Shown one piece after another: positions 15,165-23,941 of a stretch of 30,783 nucleotides of DNA. Numbering within the stretch: position 1 is the first letter of the stretch; each line of letters begins with the position of its first letter. The position numbers and the translations under genes were made by a program. The DNA comes from a virus. Below the pieces are notes generated by a model, which worked only from the letters and a program-made list of their open reading frames with translations, was not told the DNA's origin and ran no database searches. The stretch spans positions 1 to 30,783 of IMG/VR virus record IMGVR_UViG_3300030118_002983. One strand, 5' to 3'.

Positions 15165-15570
15165 TTTGATTGGAATGCCGTTTGAGCTAGGTGCTGACGG
15201 CGCCAACGGCAAGATTGATTGCATCCATCTCTGTTACATCGTGCTTGACCACATAGGGATTGAGGCGCCTGCCTTTAAGCAGTCTTGGTACAAAAGCGGT
15301 AAATACGAAACACTGAGGGATCTTTTGCACTGGGGCGACAGGGTTTCGGACCCTGAGTATGATGGCGATATTCTGCTCCTTCCGCAGCAGAGCTGGGCAT
15401 TTGCAGTCTTATGGCAGAAGGGCGTCTTATACATCAACGGAAGGACGCAGAAGGTGGCGTGGTCCTCGGTTCGTATGTTTACGAAGCTCCATTGCTTCCG
15501 TACGAAAAGCAGCTCATTGCAGCAATCGGGTCAAACGAGGAAGAGTATCGGCAGTTTGTCGGTGAAGTAA
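15148..15570 (+). CDS. NlpC/P60-like tail-tip protein, K-like
   Basis: A 140-residue protein overlapping the previous gene by 17 bases. It opens with CSDLIGMPFELGADG and then KIDCIHLCYIVLDHIGIEAP, the arrangement that surrounds the catalytic cysteine of NlpC/P60 peptidases (here Cys25). A YDGDILLLP strand and AFAVLWQKGVLYI follow. In active members a histidine precedes the corresponding 'G/A-V-x-x' strand; here that position reads SWAFAVLW, so the catalytic His appears missing and activity is doubtful. Such proteins are thought to open peptidoglycan during infection or help assemble the tip. After about LHCFRTK (near 15510) the sequence is Ser/Gln/Lys-rich and overlaps the J-like gene. Choice of 15148 keeps the conserved C-x-D-L-I-G-x-P-F start. 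Confidence 0.7.
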   Translation: MCRCSDLIGMPFELGADGANGKIDCIHLCYIVLDHIGIEAPAFKQSWYKSGKYETLRDLLHWGDRVSDPEYDGDILLLPQQSWAFAVLWQKGVLYINGRTQKVAWSSVRMFTKLHCFRTKSSSLQQSGQTRKSIGSLSVK

Positions 15571-18500
15571 TAAGGCGCAGCAGGGTCAGACCTGCAGGTT
15601 ATGAGCATATCCCTGATATTCGTTGTGACCCTAGCGGCGGGATACTGACTTCTGTTCTTGTCAGCCTTGCAGTTGGCGTTCTTTCAACAGCGGTTTCATA
15701 CTTGCTAGCGCCAAAACCAAGAATGCTTGGTGGCGCGGAGGATGAGCGAACGCAGCGACAGCTAGACAGCATCAGGGGTGGAAATCGATTTACACCCTCG
15801 AGGGGGTTCGACACAGTTGCGGAGCTAGCTGATTACAACTCAGCTATTCCAATTATTTTTGGTCTTTATAACGAGGCAGAGCAAGTTGGCGGCTTGCTGG
15901 TTTCCCCACGACTTGTTTGGTCGAGAATGCTTAGCTATGGCCGCCAGCAATCAGCAAAGTTAATGTTTGTCGTCGGCGAGCAAGGAAAAGCAGATCAAAT
16001 AAGTCCTGACGGAATTATTGAGCCTTCTTTGAACGGAATTTTCATTGGAAACAATGCGCTTGATTCTATTTATTCAAATAATTTTGCTTTTTACTGGAAA
16101 CGCAATACAACTGCATCTGGCTTTAGCAGGATACAAAACATAAACAGAGTATATGGCTCAGGCGGATCAAGGGAGGCAGCCGACCCAAACGCAGGGCGCT
16201 TTGCCTCTAATGATGATGTTTTCTTGTGCCAGACCCGTAGAGGTGAATTTGAGAAAGGTTTTTGCCATAGTTTTTCGCCTAGCAATAATTTGCAGTTTGG
16301 CGTTTTTGCCCCGATAGCCAATGGCAATGCTTACCGGGTGAATTGGAGAAATGTAAGCATTTTGAGCAGGAGTGGGCCAGACGATCCAGGCGGCAGGCTT
16401 AAAGCTGAGCGCAAAAAGATTTGCGGTAATGATGATATGGATGGGACGGGACGAAACTATAGCCGCCGTATGGGAATCATTAGCCATAACGGAAGCACAA
16501 CTAATGAGCTTACTGAAGTAAAAACAGTTGCAGTTAATGACGAAATTTTCTTTTTAATAAGCGATACTAGTATTCCTAAAAATTATTTAGATGAAAAAGT
16601 AACGGCTGAAGACATTAATAGCGAAATTGAGTCACAGCAGCTGGCGGCAGATGATGCAATGCAGGTCGGTGAATTGTTCTCAATCGGCTCTACTGTTTGG
16701 CAGGTTGTCCGGCGTGACCTAGCTCAATTCAAACCTGGCAAGGGCGATCAAGGGATCACATTGAAATGTATTGATGTTGATGATGCGTTCCAGCCGATCA
16801 TAGGAATTGTTAACGGCCCTAAAGTCGTGCATCCGACAACGCATATAAATGATTCAGAAGATAGCACGCCGTCTGTCGGCGAGGGGTTTTTCCCAATCAT
16901 GCGATTTGCAAGAGGTTCAATTCGGAATAGTCGTGCATGCGATGTCACTGAGGTAGGCTTAAAAAGTGTTGTTTTTCAACGCTTGAATGGAATTTGTAAT
17001 TTTATGAGTTTGCCTTCGCCTAGGCAGCTTTCCGAGTTTGACGAAGATCAAGTTCAACTGTCGTCTGGGACGATTAGTTCGCATATAAATCGTTCGTCAA
17101 TTTTTACAATTTACGTTCGTCAAGCAGGCTTGAATAAAAGTGGGGATGAATTTACCTATGAGCGGATACCTCTTGATTTTGTAGTGACAGGCAACAAGCC
17201 CGTTGCTCAATATAATTTTATCCGGATTCATCACCCTTCAACCGCATCTCCCGCTGAGTATGAATACAAGTTTGTACCGAGGAGCGGCGCTGATTTGCGC
17301 TCCCGCTCTGACGAAACTGAATACATACAATTGAATGCAGCGGCTACAGCCACCAACCCAAATTTTGCACGGTCTGTTTCTGTTGGGTCGTACGGAACTT
17401 TTAAAATTGCAACTACGGGCGAACTTGTCAGCAAAGGAACAATTAGGGCTAACAAAGAATTTTTCAACAACGTCAAGGTAACAGGCTCAACAATAAGATT
17501 TGGCTTCCCTTCTGCGGTTGGCATCGACACGTTTTTGCCAGACGATCAACCGGAAGAAACGACATTTTTGACAGCAATAGACGATCAAGAACGTCGAGAC
17601 GGCAATGTTGTAAAGCTAGTTCAAGATCCAACAAATATAAGTATTGGCCGGATGGGTGCATTTGGCTATGAAGCGTTTGGCGATTCGGACGCTGACGGAA
17701 CTCCTGTTGGGGGGACTAAAAAGTTTTCGACCACAGAGTTTGTTACCGGAGGTCGTTGGGTCAAATTAGAGTTCACGGCACAAAAGATTGCATTGCCTAA
17801 CGGACATTTTGCAAAAGTAGCTTCAGGCCAGCAAACAGCTTGGAGGACCGGAGATTATGGCGCTGGTTTAACAATTAGAGTCGTTGACAGTTCGCCTGGC
17901 TGGGATTCGCTTTCTCGCTTTACTATTCGTCGTGGTACTAACAGCACGGCTAGCCCTGCAAGCGGGACCCCGGACTATCAAGCAAGTAACCCTTTTTCTG
18001 CGGGCGGCTTAAAGATGTCTGGATATGAGTTTGTAGCCACAGGCGTAAGGACCACAGGCTCTGTTCAGGGGCGTTCGCAAGGTTATTTTGAAGAAATTTT
18101 TGGAGCCGCCACCTCTTACGGTGTTGGCACGCAAAGAACTCATGAAATAAACAAAACAGCCTCAAACGGGAAAAAAATTAAGTTACTTTTGAAGTCTGAA
18201 GTTATAAGTGGGAGCGGGCATTGGAGCGGAAGATCTCAGTTATGGACGCATCCAGTTATCAGCGTTGTAGAGGATGAAACCGTAACTGATAAAACCTGGG
18301 TAATTGGAGACACGTTTGAAGACAAAAAAACTGTAAGCGCCTCAAATATATTCGCAGCTCATTACAGGGCTTTGAATAAGCAAATTGGCATACGGTTTAG
18401 CATTGAAGCCATTGGCAGCACTGTTATTACGGGCGAGTCGTTATCTGGTGATCGTGGGTTTGCGTTTCAGACTCAGTACGCCGATATAAGTTTTTATGGC

Positions 18501-19775
18501 GATCTTGTGCAGCGTTCAAATGAAAACGAGCCTGAACACAACTTGGTGTATGTGAATGAAATGGTAGAAAATGATCCAGTGCCAGATTACGAAAAATTGA
18601 CCACGGCAGGACTGGTTTTGCGTGCTAGCAACACATTTTCTAGGCTAGACCAGCTGCGTGTGTGGCTAGGGAGAGGCGTACAGGTCCGCAGATTGCACCC
18701 TGATTTAAGTGCATACAACGATTCTATAAATACGACTAGCGAGGGTCCAAGCAACTTGTTTACGGACCTAGTGTTTTATTTGCTGACTAATTACACGGCT
18801 GGCGCGGGCAGCTTGCTGAACATGAGCGCCAATACCCCCAATCTTGTAAATGTCACAGACTTTGAGGCGACTTCTAGGTTCCTTCGGGCAAACAAGCTGT
18901 TTTGCAATGGTGCGATAACTGAAAAGGTCAATATTAGAGAATTTATCGCAAATAATGCGCCTAAGTTTTTATGCAATTTTGTGCTCAGCAATGGCAAGTT
19001 TTCGCTTTTGCCTGCAGTACCTACAGAGGTAAATGGTGAAATAAGCACCAACCCTATACAAGTAAAGCAAATTTTTACCTCAGGCAACATTCTTGAAGAC
19101 ACATTTGAGCTTGAATTCTTAGGAGCAGAAGAGCGTCGGGATTTTAGAGCTGTAATTCGCTATCGGTATGAGCGTCAAAACAAGCTCCCTGAGGAAAGAA
19201 CGCTGTCAGTAAGGTTGGCGCCTAGTAGTGACTTGTTGCCTGTTGAAACGTTTGACCTTACTCAATTTTGCACAAGCCGTCAGCACGCATTTATGGTCGC
19301 CAAGTATTTCTTGGCTTTGAGGAAACTTGTAACTCATAGCGTTACTTTTGGCACTACAATTGATGGCCTTGATTTAGCGCCAGGTGATTTCATTAAGGTC
19401 GTAACAGAGGCCAGCCCTTATACACCTGCTTCGCTTGGAACGGTAAGCAGCACTGGTGTAATTACTAGCGTTAGCGATATTGCCGATGGAACTTATTCTG
19501 TGTCATATTACACAACAACTTCACAGGACATTCAAAGCGGAAATATGCAGGTTTCTAATGGTTCGGTTACAGACTCAACTTACTACAATTCAATTTTTAC
19601 AATTATAAGTTCGTCTACATCAGAAAACATTTATTTAGTTGAACAGTTGACGTTTGAAGAGGACATGACTGTGCGGATCGTTGCTTCGGAGTACCCATGC
19701 GATGCTGCCCAAGTCAGTGAGCTAGCTAAACTAATTGCTGATGACGCTGCCTTCACCGCGCAGGGGCCACCTTAA
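15411..19775 (+). CDS. Tail tip hub / central fibre protein, J-like
   Basis: A 1454-residue protein, the probable receptor-binding hub of the tail tip. Residues ~25-75 carry LLPYEKQLIAAIG and EEEYRQFVGEVIRRSRVRP. About 79-100 form a hydrophobic segment (LTSVLVSLAVGVLSTAVSYL) ending in LAPKPR, typical of the N-terminus of J-like proteins. The following VAELADYNSAIPIIFGLYNE region begins the hub fold. Later parts are beta-rich; near the C-terminus VTFGTTIDGLDLAPGDFIKV resembles the conserved hub repeat of lambda gpJ (1132 residues). ATG 15411 overlaps the K-like gene by 160 bases; alternative in-frame starts are GTG 15459, behind AAGG, and TTG 15492. The gene from about 16500 to 18600 is visibly more A/T-rich, fitting a variable adhesion region. 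Family assignment is by layout and position. Confidence 0.85.
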   Translation: MAEGRLIHQRKDAEGGVVLGSYVYEAPLLPYEKQLIAAIGSNEEEYRQFVGEVIRRSRVRPAGYEHIPDIRCDPSGGILTSVLVSLAVGVLSTAVSYLLAPKPRMLGGAEDERTQRQLDSIRGGNRFTPSRGFDTVAELADYNSAIPIIFGLYNEAEQVGGLLVSPRLVWSRMLSYGRQQSAKLMFVVGEQGKADQISPDGIIEPSLNGIFIGNNALDSIYSNNFAFYWKRNTTASGFSRIQNINRVYGSGGSREAADPNAGRFASNDDVFLCQTRRGEFEKGFCHSFSPSNNLQFGVFAPIANGNAYRVNWRNVSILSRSGPDDPGGRLKAERKKICGNDDMDGTGRNYSRRMGIISHNGSTTNELTEVKTVAVNDEIFFLISDTSIPKNYLDEKVTAEDINSEIESQQLAADDAMQVGELFSIGSTVWQVVRRDLAQFKPGKGDQGITLKCIDVDDAFQPIIGIVNGPKVVHPTTHINDSEDSTPSVGEGFFPIMRFARGSIRNSRACDVTEVGLKSVVFQRLNGICNFMSLPSPRQLSEFDEDQVQLSSGTISSHINRSSIFTIYVRQAGLNKSGDEFTYERIPLDFVVTGNKPVAQYNFIRIHHPSTASPAEYEYKFVPRSGADLRSRSDETEYIQLNAAATATNPNFARSVSVGSYGTFKIATTGELVSKGTIRANKEFFNNVKVTGSTIRFGFPSAVGIDTFLPDDQPEETTFLTAIDDQERRDGNVVKLVQDPTNISIGRMGAFGYEAFGDSDADGTPVGGTKKFSTTEFVTGGRWVKLEFTAQKIALPNGHFAKVASGQQTAWRTGDYGAGLTIRVVDSSPGWDSLSRFTIRRGTNSTASPASGTPDYQASNPFSAGGLKMSGYEFVATGVRTTGSVQGRSQGYFEEIFGAATSYGVGTQRTHEINKTASNGKKIKLLLKSEVISGSGHWSGRSQLWTHPVISVVEDETVTDKTWVIGDTFEDKKTVSASNIFAAHYRALNKQIGIRFSIEAIGSTVITGESLSGDRGFAFQTQYADISFYGDLVQRSNENEPEHNLVYVNEMVENDPVPDYEKLTTAGLVLRASNTFSRLDQLRVWLGRGVQVRRLHPDLSAYNDSINTTSEGPSNLFTDLVFYLLTNYTAGAGSLLNMSANTPNLVNVTDFEATSRFLRANKLFCNGAITEKVNIREFIANNAPKFLCNFVLSNGKFSLLPAVPTEVNGEISTNPIQVKQIFTSGNILEDTFELEFLGAEERRDFRAVIRYRYERQNKLPEERTLSVRLAPSSDLLPVETFDLTQFCTSRQHAFMVAKYFLALRKLVTHSVTFGTTIDGLDLAPGDFIKVVTEASPYTPASLGTVSSTGVITSVSDIADGTYSVSYYTTTSQDIQSGNMQVSNGSVTDSTYYNSIFTIISSSTSENIYLVEQLTFEEDMTVRIVASEYPCDAAQVSELAKLIADDAAFTAQGPP

Positions 19776-20170
19776 TGCCGTATCCAATTGCGCTCAAACC
19801 TACTAGTCGGTCGTTTAATCCTGGCGATTACCCGGTCAAAGCCTTTAAATCCCAAAGCGGAGCGGAAAGGCGAATCCTTTACGGCAATAAGCGCACAAAT
19901 TTAAGCCTGTCGTTGACGTACGAAAACATTTCAGACGCAAACGCTGAGCTTTTCATTGACCATTACGACGAGGTGCAGGGCACGTTTTCTACTTTTGTGG
20001 TGGCAAGCGCAAGCACAAACGATGGCGCAAAGACTGGTTGGGAAGGCAACTTTGAGACGATAGGAGCGGGCGCCTCGGGCAACGTATATCGCTATGAAGG
20101 CCCTCCAGAGCTAACGCAGGTGCGCCCTGGCATCAGCACTGTTACAGTCAATCTGATTGGCGTGCTCTGA
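19775..20170 (+). CDS. Minor tail protein, M-like
   Basis: A 131-residue protein beginning one base inside the stop of the J-like gene (TAATG) with AGGGG upstream. It has the layout of gpM-type minor tail proteins: a short N-terminal extension (SRSFNPGDYPVKAFKSQSG), a basic strand ERRILYGNKR, LSLSLTYENISDANAELFID, and an aromatic GTFSTFVV strand. It closes with a region ending in VTVNLIGVL. In lambda gpM lies between the tape measure and gpL; here it follows J, a rearranged order also seen in other phages. It probably sits in the tail tip. No enzymatic motif is visible. Confidence 0.6.
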   Translation: MPYPIALKPTSRSFNPGDYPVKAFKSQSGAERRILYGNKRTNLSLSLTYENISDANAELFIDHYDEVQGTFSTFVVASASTNDGAKTGWEGNFETIGAGASGNVYRYEGPPELTQVRPGISTVTVNLIGVL

Positions 20171-20604
20171 TGACCAAGGTTTACACGGGCAGAGACGGCG
20201 TTCTCCAGCTGGCCGGTAACACCTTGGCAAAGGTGACTAACTTCAGCTTGCAGGCTGACCTGGAGGTACTTGAGACAACAACTCTAGGGGAAAACATTCG
20301 TAGTTATACGCCTGGCATTTTGGGCTACTCAGGCAGCGCTTCTTTGCTGTATTACAAAGATAGTTCGGGTGCAATTAACACCACCGAGGTTTTAAACAAG
20401 CTAATCAAGACAGGAACAGATGGTGTGTCTTCTAGCGACACGGTGCAGTTGACTTTGCGGTGGGTTGACGGAACGGATCAGAATGACATTGTGCTGACTG
20501 CTTACATTGTTAGCGCAACAATGGGTGCTGCAACAGGGGAGATCACCAAGGCAGACGTGTCATTTACAGGCACTGGCGCACTGTCTACAGTTTCAATCTC
20601 ATGA
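20170..20604 (+). CDS. Tail-tube-like minor structural protein (paralogue 1)
   Basis: A 144-residue beta-rich protein. The start of its fold, VTNFSLQADLEVLETTTLGE, followed by YTPGILGYSGSASLLYY, has the form of phage tail tube proteins (strand, 'ETTTL', loop, second strand), and the C-terminal ADVSFTGTGAL strand also fits. The same pattern recurs in the C-terminal half of the next gene. Because the main tube gene is at 8877, this is more likely a ring-forming tip, collar or fibre-attachment component than the main tube. It starts one base inside the previous stop (TGATG) and ends with an ATGA overlap into the next gene, so the three genes 19775-21467 form one translational unit. Confidence 0.6.
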   Translation: MTKVYTGRDGVLQLAGNTLAKVTNFSLQADLEVLETTTLGENIRSYTPGILGYSGSASLLYYKDSSGAINTTEVLNKLIKTGTDGVSSSDTVQLTLRWVDGTDQNDIVLTAYIVSATMGAATGEITKADVSFTGTGALSTVSIS

Positions 20605-21467
20605 CTGTTTATCTTGGCACGTTTGGAAGAGTTGAACTGCAGCGCGAGTTTGACGGCGGAGAGATTACCGGAACCATTAACTCGTCAGACGTGAATGCGA
20701 CAGGCAAGCGTTTTAGTTTTGACTTTGACCATGGCCAGCTGTTGAGTGGTGATCAAATAGAAATCAGCAGCACCAACGCTGCGGCGCTTGCTTTTATTGA
20801 TAGCTACACCGACACAAGCGTCAAAAAGTTTATTCATGTTGATGAGTTGGATGGCATCCGCCTGTACAACTCATTTGCTCATGCCGTAAATGGTGGGACG
20901 GCCAACGCTGTTTCTTTAGCTGCAATCTCAACAAATATTCCTATTAGGGTAAAAGTTGCCAATGCGGACAGAAAACTGCTCGCCTCCGTCAACAGCTATG
21001 AGTTAAATACAGAGCGAGAGACTGTGGACACGACAACGCTTTCTGATGAATTCAGGAGTCGTATCAGCACTTTGATGTCTGGGTCTGGCCAGATGTCTGC
21101 TGAGTGGGAGTACACAGGAAACACTGCGGAAGAGGTTGCCAATTATCTTCTTGAGCTGCAAATTCGGACGCAAGTAGGCAGCCAGTTTAAGGCTAGGTTT
21201 TATTTAAAAACTGATGCTTACAACCCAAGTGGGGTATCGGCTAATGCAAATGATAATATTTGGTATGAATTTAGCGGCGTTTTAACCAATTGCGCTGTGC
21301 AGTTCGAGGTAGGCAGCATCGTCAGGATAACGGCTAATTTTATTACGACAGGCTCTATACAGATTCGTATGGACCTTGAACCTGTAGACAAGATGCTGCA
21401 AGAGGACAACGGTGAAATCTTGCTAGAGCAGGGGACAACGGATGCTTTGGGGCTAGAAGGTAACTGA
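20601..21467 (+). CDS. Two-domain tail protein with C-terminal tail-tube-like domain (paralogue 2)
   Basis: A 288-residue protein. The N-terminal half (1-125) is beta-rich (YLGTFGRVELQREFDGGEIT, FSFDFDHGQLLSGDQIEIS). The C-terminal half from about residue 131 shows NSYELNTERETVDTTTLSDE and later SGSGQMSAEWEY, aligning in pattern with VTNFSLQADLEVLETTTLGE and YSGSASLLYY of the preceding gene, so the two share a tail-tube-like domain. The last ~30 residues (VDKMLQEDNGEILLEQGTTD) are an acidic Leu/Glu/Gly repeat-like tail, of a kind seen at C-termini of other marine phage structural proteins. Probable role: tip or fibre-connector ring. No known family name is assigned. Confidence 0.6.
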   Translation: MTVYLGTFGRVELQREFDGGEITGTINSSDVNATGKRFSFDFDHGQLLSGDQIEISSTNAAALAFIDSYTDTSVKKFIHVDELDGIRLYNSFAHAVNGGTANAVSLAAISTNIPIRVKVANADRKLLASVNSYELNTERETVDTTTLSDEFRSRISTLMSGSGQMSAEWEYTGNTAEEVANYLLELQIRTQVGSQFKARFYLKTDAYNPSGVSANANDNIWYEFSGVLTNCAVQFEVGSIVRITANFITTGSIQIRMDLEPVDKMLQEDNGEILLEQGTTDALGLEGN

Positions 21468-21485
21468 TGCAGCCTCTATGATGAG

Positions 21486-21500
21486 GGGCATCAAGTGCCC
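21486..21500 (+). other. Small hairpin between tail-tip and fibre genes
   Basis: GGGCA (21486-21490) pairs with TGCCC (21496-21500) around TCAAG in the 47-base gap before the fibre gene. There is no T-run, so termination is unlikely. The next ATG (21515) has only a short AGG upstream. Weak evidence for function. Confidence 0.3.
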
Positions 21501-21514
21501 TAAGCGCAGGCGTC

Positions 21515-23941
21515 ATGGCAGATCTAAAAATCAGTGCCCTTAACGCTTTGTCTGGGTCAGACCTAGCGGCAGCAGACCTAGCAGCAGTCGTTGACTCAAG
21601 CGCAAGCGAGACAAAGAAACTTACCGTTAGCGACCTGATTGCTTTTGGCGTCACAGTTATTAGTGACGACACAATCCCCGGAGCAAAGATCCTGTTTGCT
21701 GCAGGTGATATTGCAACAGCAGCACTTGCGGACTCTGCTGTAACAACAGCAAAGGTTGCTGACGATGCGATTACAGGTGCAAAACTTGCTAATGAGTCAA
21801 CGGTCGATTTAGTCACAACGCTGCCTACCTCTGGAGCGTTCACTGGGCAGCTCGCGTTAGACACCGACGATTCAAAGCTTTATATCTGGAACGGCTCGGC
21901 GTGGGTCAGCTTGAAAGCCGCGGGCTCGCTGAACACGGCTAATGGCAGCACAACCGGCATTGTCAACATCACAACGACAACAAGCGGTGACACGGTAACC
22001 ATTGCAGCGACGATTGATAACAGCACCGCTGCCAACCAGTTTTTAGCTGGCCCATCTGATGCAGCTGGGGCGTTGGCATATCGGACGATTGCAGGTTCTG
22101 ACCTGCCAGTCGCAACAGCAAGCGCCAAAGGTGGCGTTGTGGTCAATGGCGAAGGACTCCGCATGGACTCCAACACCCTTGAAATCGCCAACGATGTAAC
22201 CCTAAGCACAACGCACCACCTCGTCACATATGACGCAAAGGGCCTGATTACAGGCGGCAGGGTTCTTGCTGCTTCTGACCTGCCTGTTGCTACGTCTACT
22301 GCTGCTGGCGCGGTGATTCCTGGCAGTGGTTTAGCGGTAGACGCATCGGGGAATCTGAACCACAGCAGCACTGTTTCAACTGGTACTTACACCAAAGTTA
22401 CCGTCAACGCTCAGGGGCACATTACAGCAGGAGAGACTTTAGTTGCTGCGGACATTCCTGACCTCTCTGCAGCAAAGTTGACCAGCGGAACTATACCTAG
22501 CTCGTTAATTGCGAGTGACGCAGTTACAGGCGAAAAGCTTTCTGATAGTTCAGTTACGAAGTTTGGCGGCGCTGGCGCTACTGACAATATCGTTACCTTC
22601 CCAACTGCTGATTTTAAAGGTCAATTCTTTTTTGATGAAAAGAATGAAGACTTGTACGTGTCAACGGGCAACTCTTTTCTGCCAATCACAGTTATCAGCG
22701 GAAACTTGATTCTTGCTGGTGTCTATAACGCAAACACTAATCAACTAACCAGCGTTACTACGGCTGGATCGGCTGCAGGCTTTACCGCTGGGTCGGCTTT
22801 GCCTGCACCTGCTGTTACCAACCTGAACTATTACGTGGTTGTTGATACGAGTGGAACGGGCTCAGGCGCCGCGCCTGCAGTGAGCCTAGCTCCGCCAGAC
22901 ATGCTGGTGTCACTGGGTTCTGGGTCAACATTCTCTTTGGTGGATGTTTCCAACGCTATTGCGGGACAAACTGCAGCCAACATCTCAGTTACACCTGTAG
23001 GCAACATCGCTGCCAACAATGTGCAGTCAGCTCTGCAGGAGCTTGACACTGAAAAGCTTGGTGCTGCCAGCCCAACGTTTACTGGAACGGTGCTGCTGGG
23101 TCAGAACGCAGTTTTAGCGTTTGAGGGCTCCGCAGATGATGCACACGAAACCACGATCACAGTCACGAACCCGACAGCTGACCGTACGATCACATTCCCA
23201 GATGTAACTGGAAACGTTGTCACCACTGGTGATACGGGGACTGTTACCAGCGCAATGATTGCCAACACCACAATTGTGGACGGTGACATCAGTGCATCTG
23301 CGGAGATTGCAGTCAGCAAGCTGGCTAATGGCAGTGCCCGTCAACTTCTGCAAACCGCCTCTAACGGCACAGATGTTGAGTTCACAAGCAACGTAGATAT
23401 CCCTGGGACGCTGGATGTCAACAATGCGGTGACGCTTGATTCGACGTTGCAGGTTGATGGCATTGCCACATTTAATTCCAACATTGTGATGGAGGGCACT
23501 TCAGCCGATGCTCATGAGTTGACGCTGACTTGCAACCCAACAGCAGATGTAACGGTGACGCTGCCTGATGCAACGACAACAATTGCTGGCTTAGGACTTG
23601 CTCAGAGCTTCACCAAGGCGCAGCGTGGAGCGGTTGTTGCATTGACCGATGCGGCGACGATTGCAGTTGATCTAAGCCTTGGCAATAACTTCAGCGTGAC
23701 ACTTGCTGGCAACCGTACTTTGGGCGACCCAACAAACGTAACGGCTGGTCAATCTGGGTTCATTGTGGTGACGCAGGATGGAACGGGAAGCCGGACGCTT
23801 GCTTATGGCGGCACGAAGTATAAGTTTGCTGGTGGCACCGCTCCAACGTTGACAACGACTGCTGCTGCAGTTGATGTATTGGCTTATTATTGCGAAAGCG
23901 CTACGCGCATTACGGTCACCTCGCTGCTGAACGTTTCATGA
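21515..23941 (+). CDS. Tail fibre protein, repetitive beta-rich
   Basis: An 808-residue Ser/Thr/Ala/Gly-rich protein. The N-terminus (MADLKISALNALSGSDLAAA, then ETKKLTVSDLIA) is of a kind common in cyanophage structural proteins. Internal repeats include VTTAKVADDAITGAKL near residue 75 echoed by SDAVTGEKL near 335; a GQLALDTDDSKLYIWNGSAW unit near 110 echoed by GQFFFDEKNEDLYVSTGNSF near 370; and HETTITVTNPTADRTITFPD near 545 echoed by HELTLTCNPTADVTVTLPD near 670. These are typical of trimeric beta-helical fibres. The C-terminal domain (FIVVTQDGTGSRTLAYGG, YYCESATRITVTSLL) resembles fibre-tip or knob ends. It overlaps the next fibre gene by ATGA. Likely host-surface binding; receptor unknown. 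Confidence 0.8.
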   Translation: MADLKISALNALSGSDLAAADLAAVVDSSASETKKLTVSDLIAFGVTVISDDTIPGAKILFAAGDIATAALADSAVTTAKVADDAITGAKLANESTVDLVTTLPTSGAFTGQLALDTDDSKLYIWNGSAWVSLKAAGSLNTANGSTTGIVNITTTTSGDTVTIAATIDNSTAANQFLAGPSDAAGALAYRTIAGSDLPVATASAKGGVVVNGEGLRMDSNTLEIANDVTLSTTHHLVTYDAKGLITGGRVLAASDLPVATSTAAGAVIPGSGLAVDASGNLNHSSTVSTGTYTKVTVNAQGHITAGETLVAADIPDLSAAKLTSGTIPSSLIASDAVTGEKLSDSSVTKFGGAGATDNIVTFPTADFKGQFFFDEKNEDLYVSTGNSFLPITVISGNLILAGVYNANTNQLTSVTTAGSAAGFTAGSALPAPAVTNLNYYVVVDTSGTGSGAAPAVSLAPPDMLVSLGSGSTFSLVDVSNAIAGQTAANISVTPVGNIAANNVQSALQELDTEKLGAASPTFTGTVLLGQNAVLAFEGSADDAHETTITVTNPTADRTITFPDVTGNVVTTGDTGTVTSAMIANTTIVDGDISASAEIAVSKLANGSARQLLQTASNGTDVEFTSNVDIPGTLDVNNAVTLDSTLQVDGIATFNSNIVMEGTSADAHELTLTCNPTADVTVTLPDATTTIAGLGLAQSFTKAQRGAVVALTDAATIAVDLSLGNNFSVTLAGNRTLGDPTNVTAGQSGFIVVTQDGTGSRTLAYGGTKYKFAGGTAPTLTTTAAAVDVLAYYCESATRITVTSLLNVS

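Noticed and set aside
21355-22371. Long minus-strand open frames (about 163-169 codons) opposite the fibre gene
   Set aside because: The fibre gene's Ala/Thr/Ser-rich composition leaves the opposite strand free of stops. No start signals or recognisable domains occur.
23890-23937. Upstream ATG of the giant adhesin frame
   Set aside because: It lies 52 bases inside the previous fibre gene. The ATGA overlap at 23938 matches the neighbouring gene junctions, and the conserved-looking N-terminus begins there.
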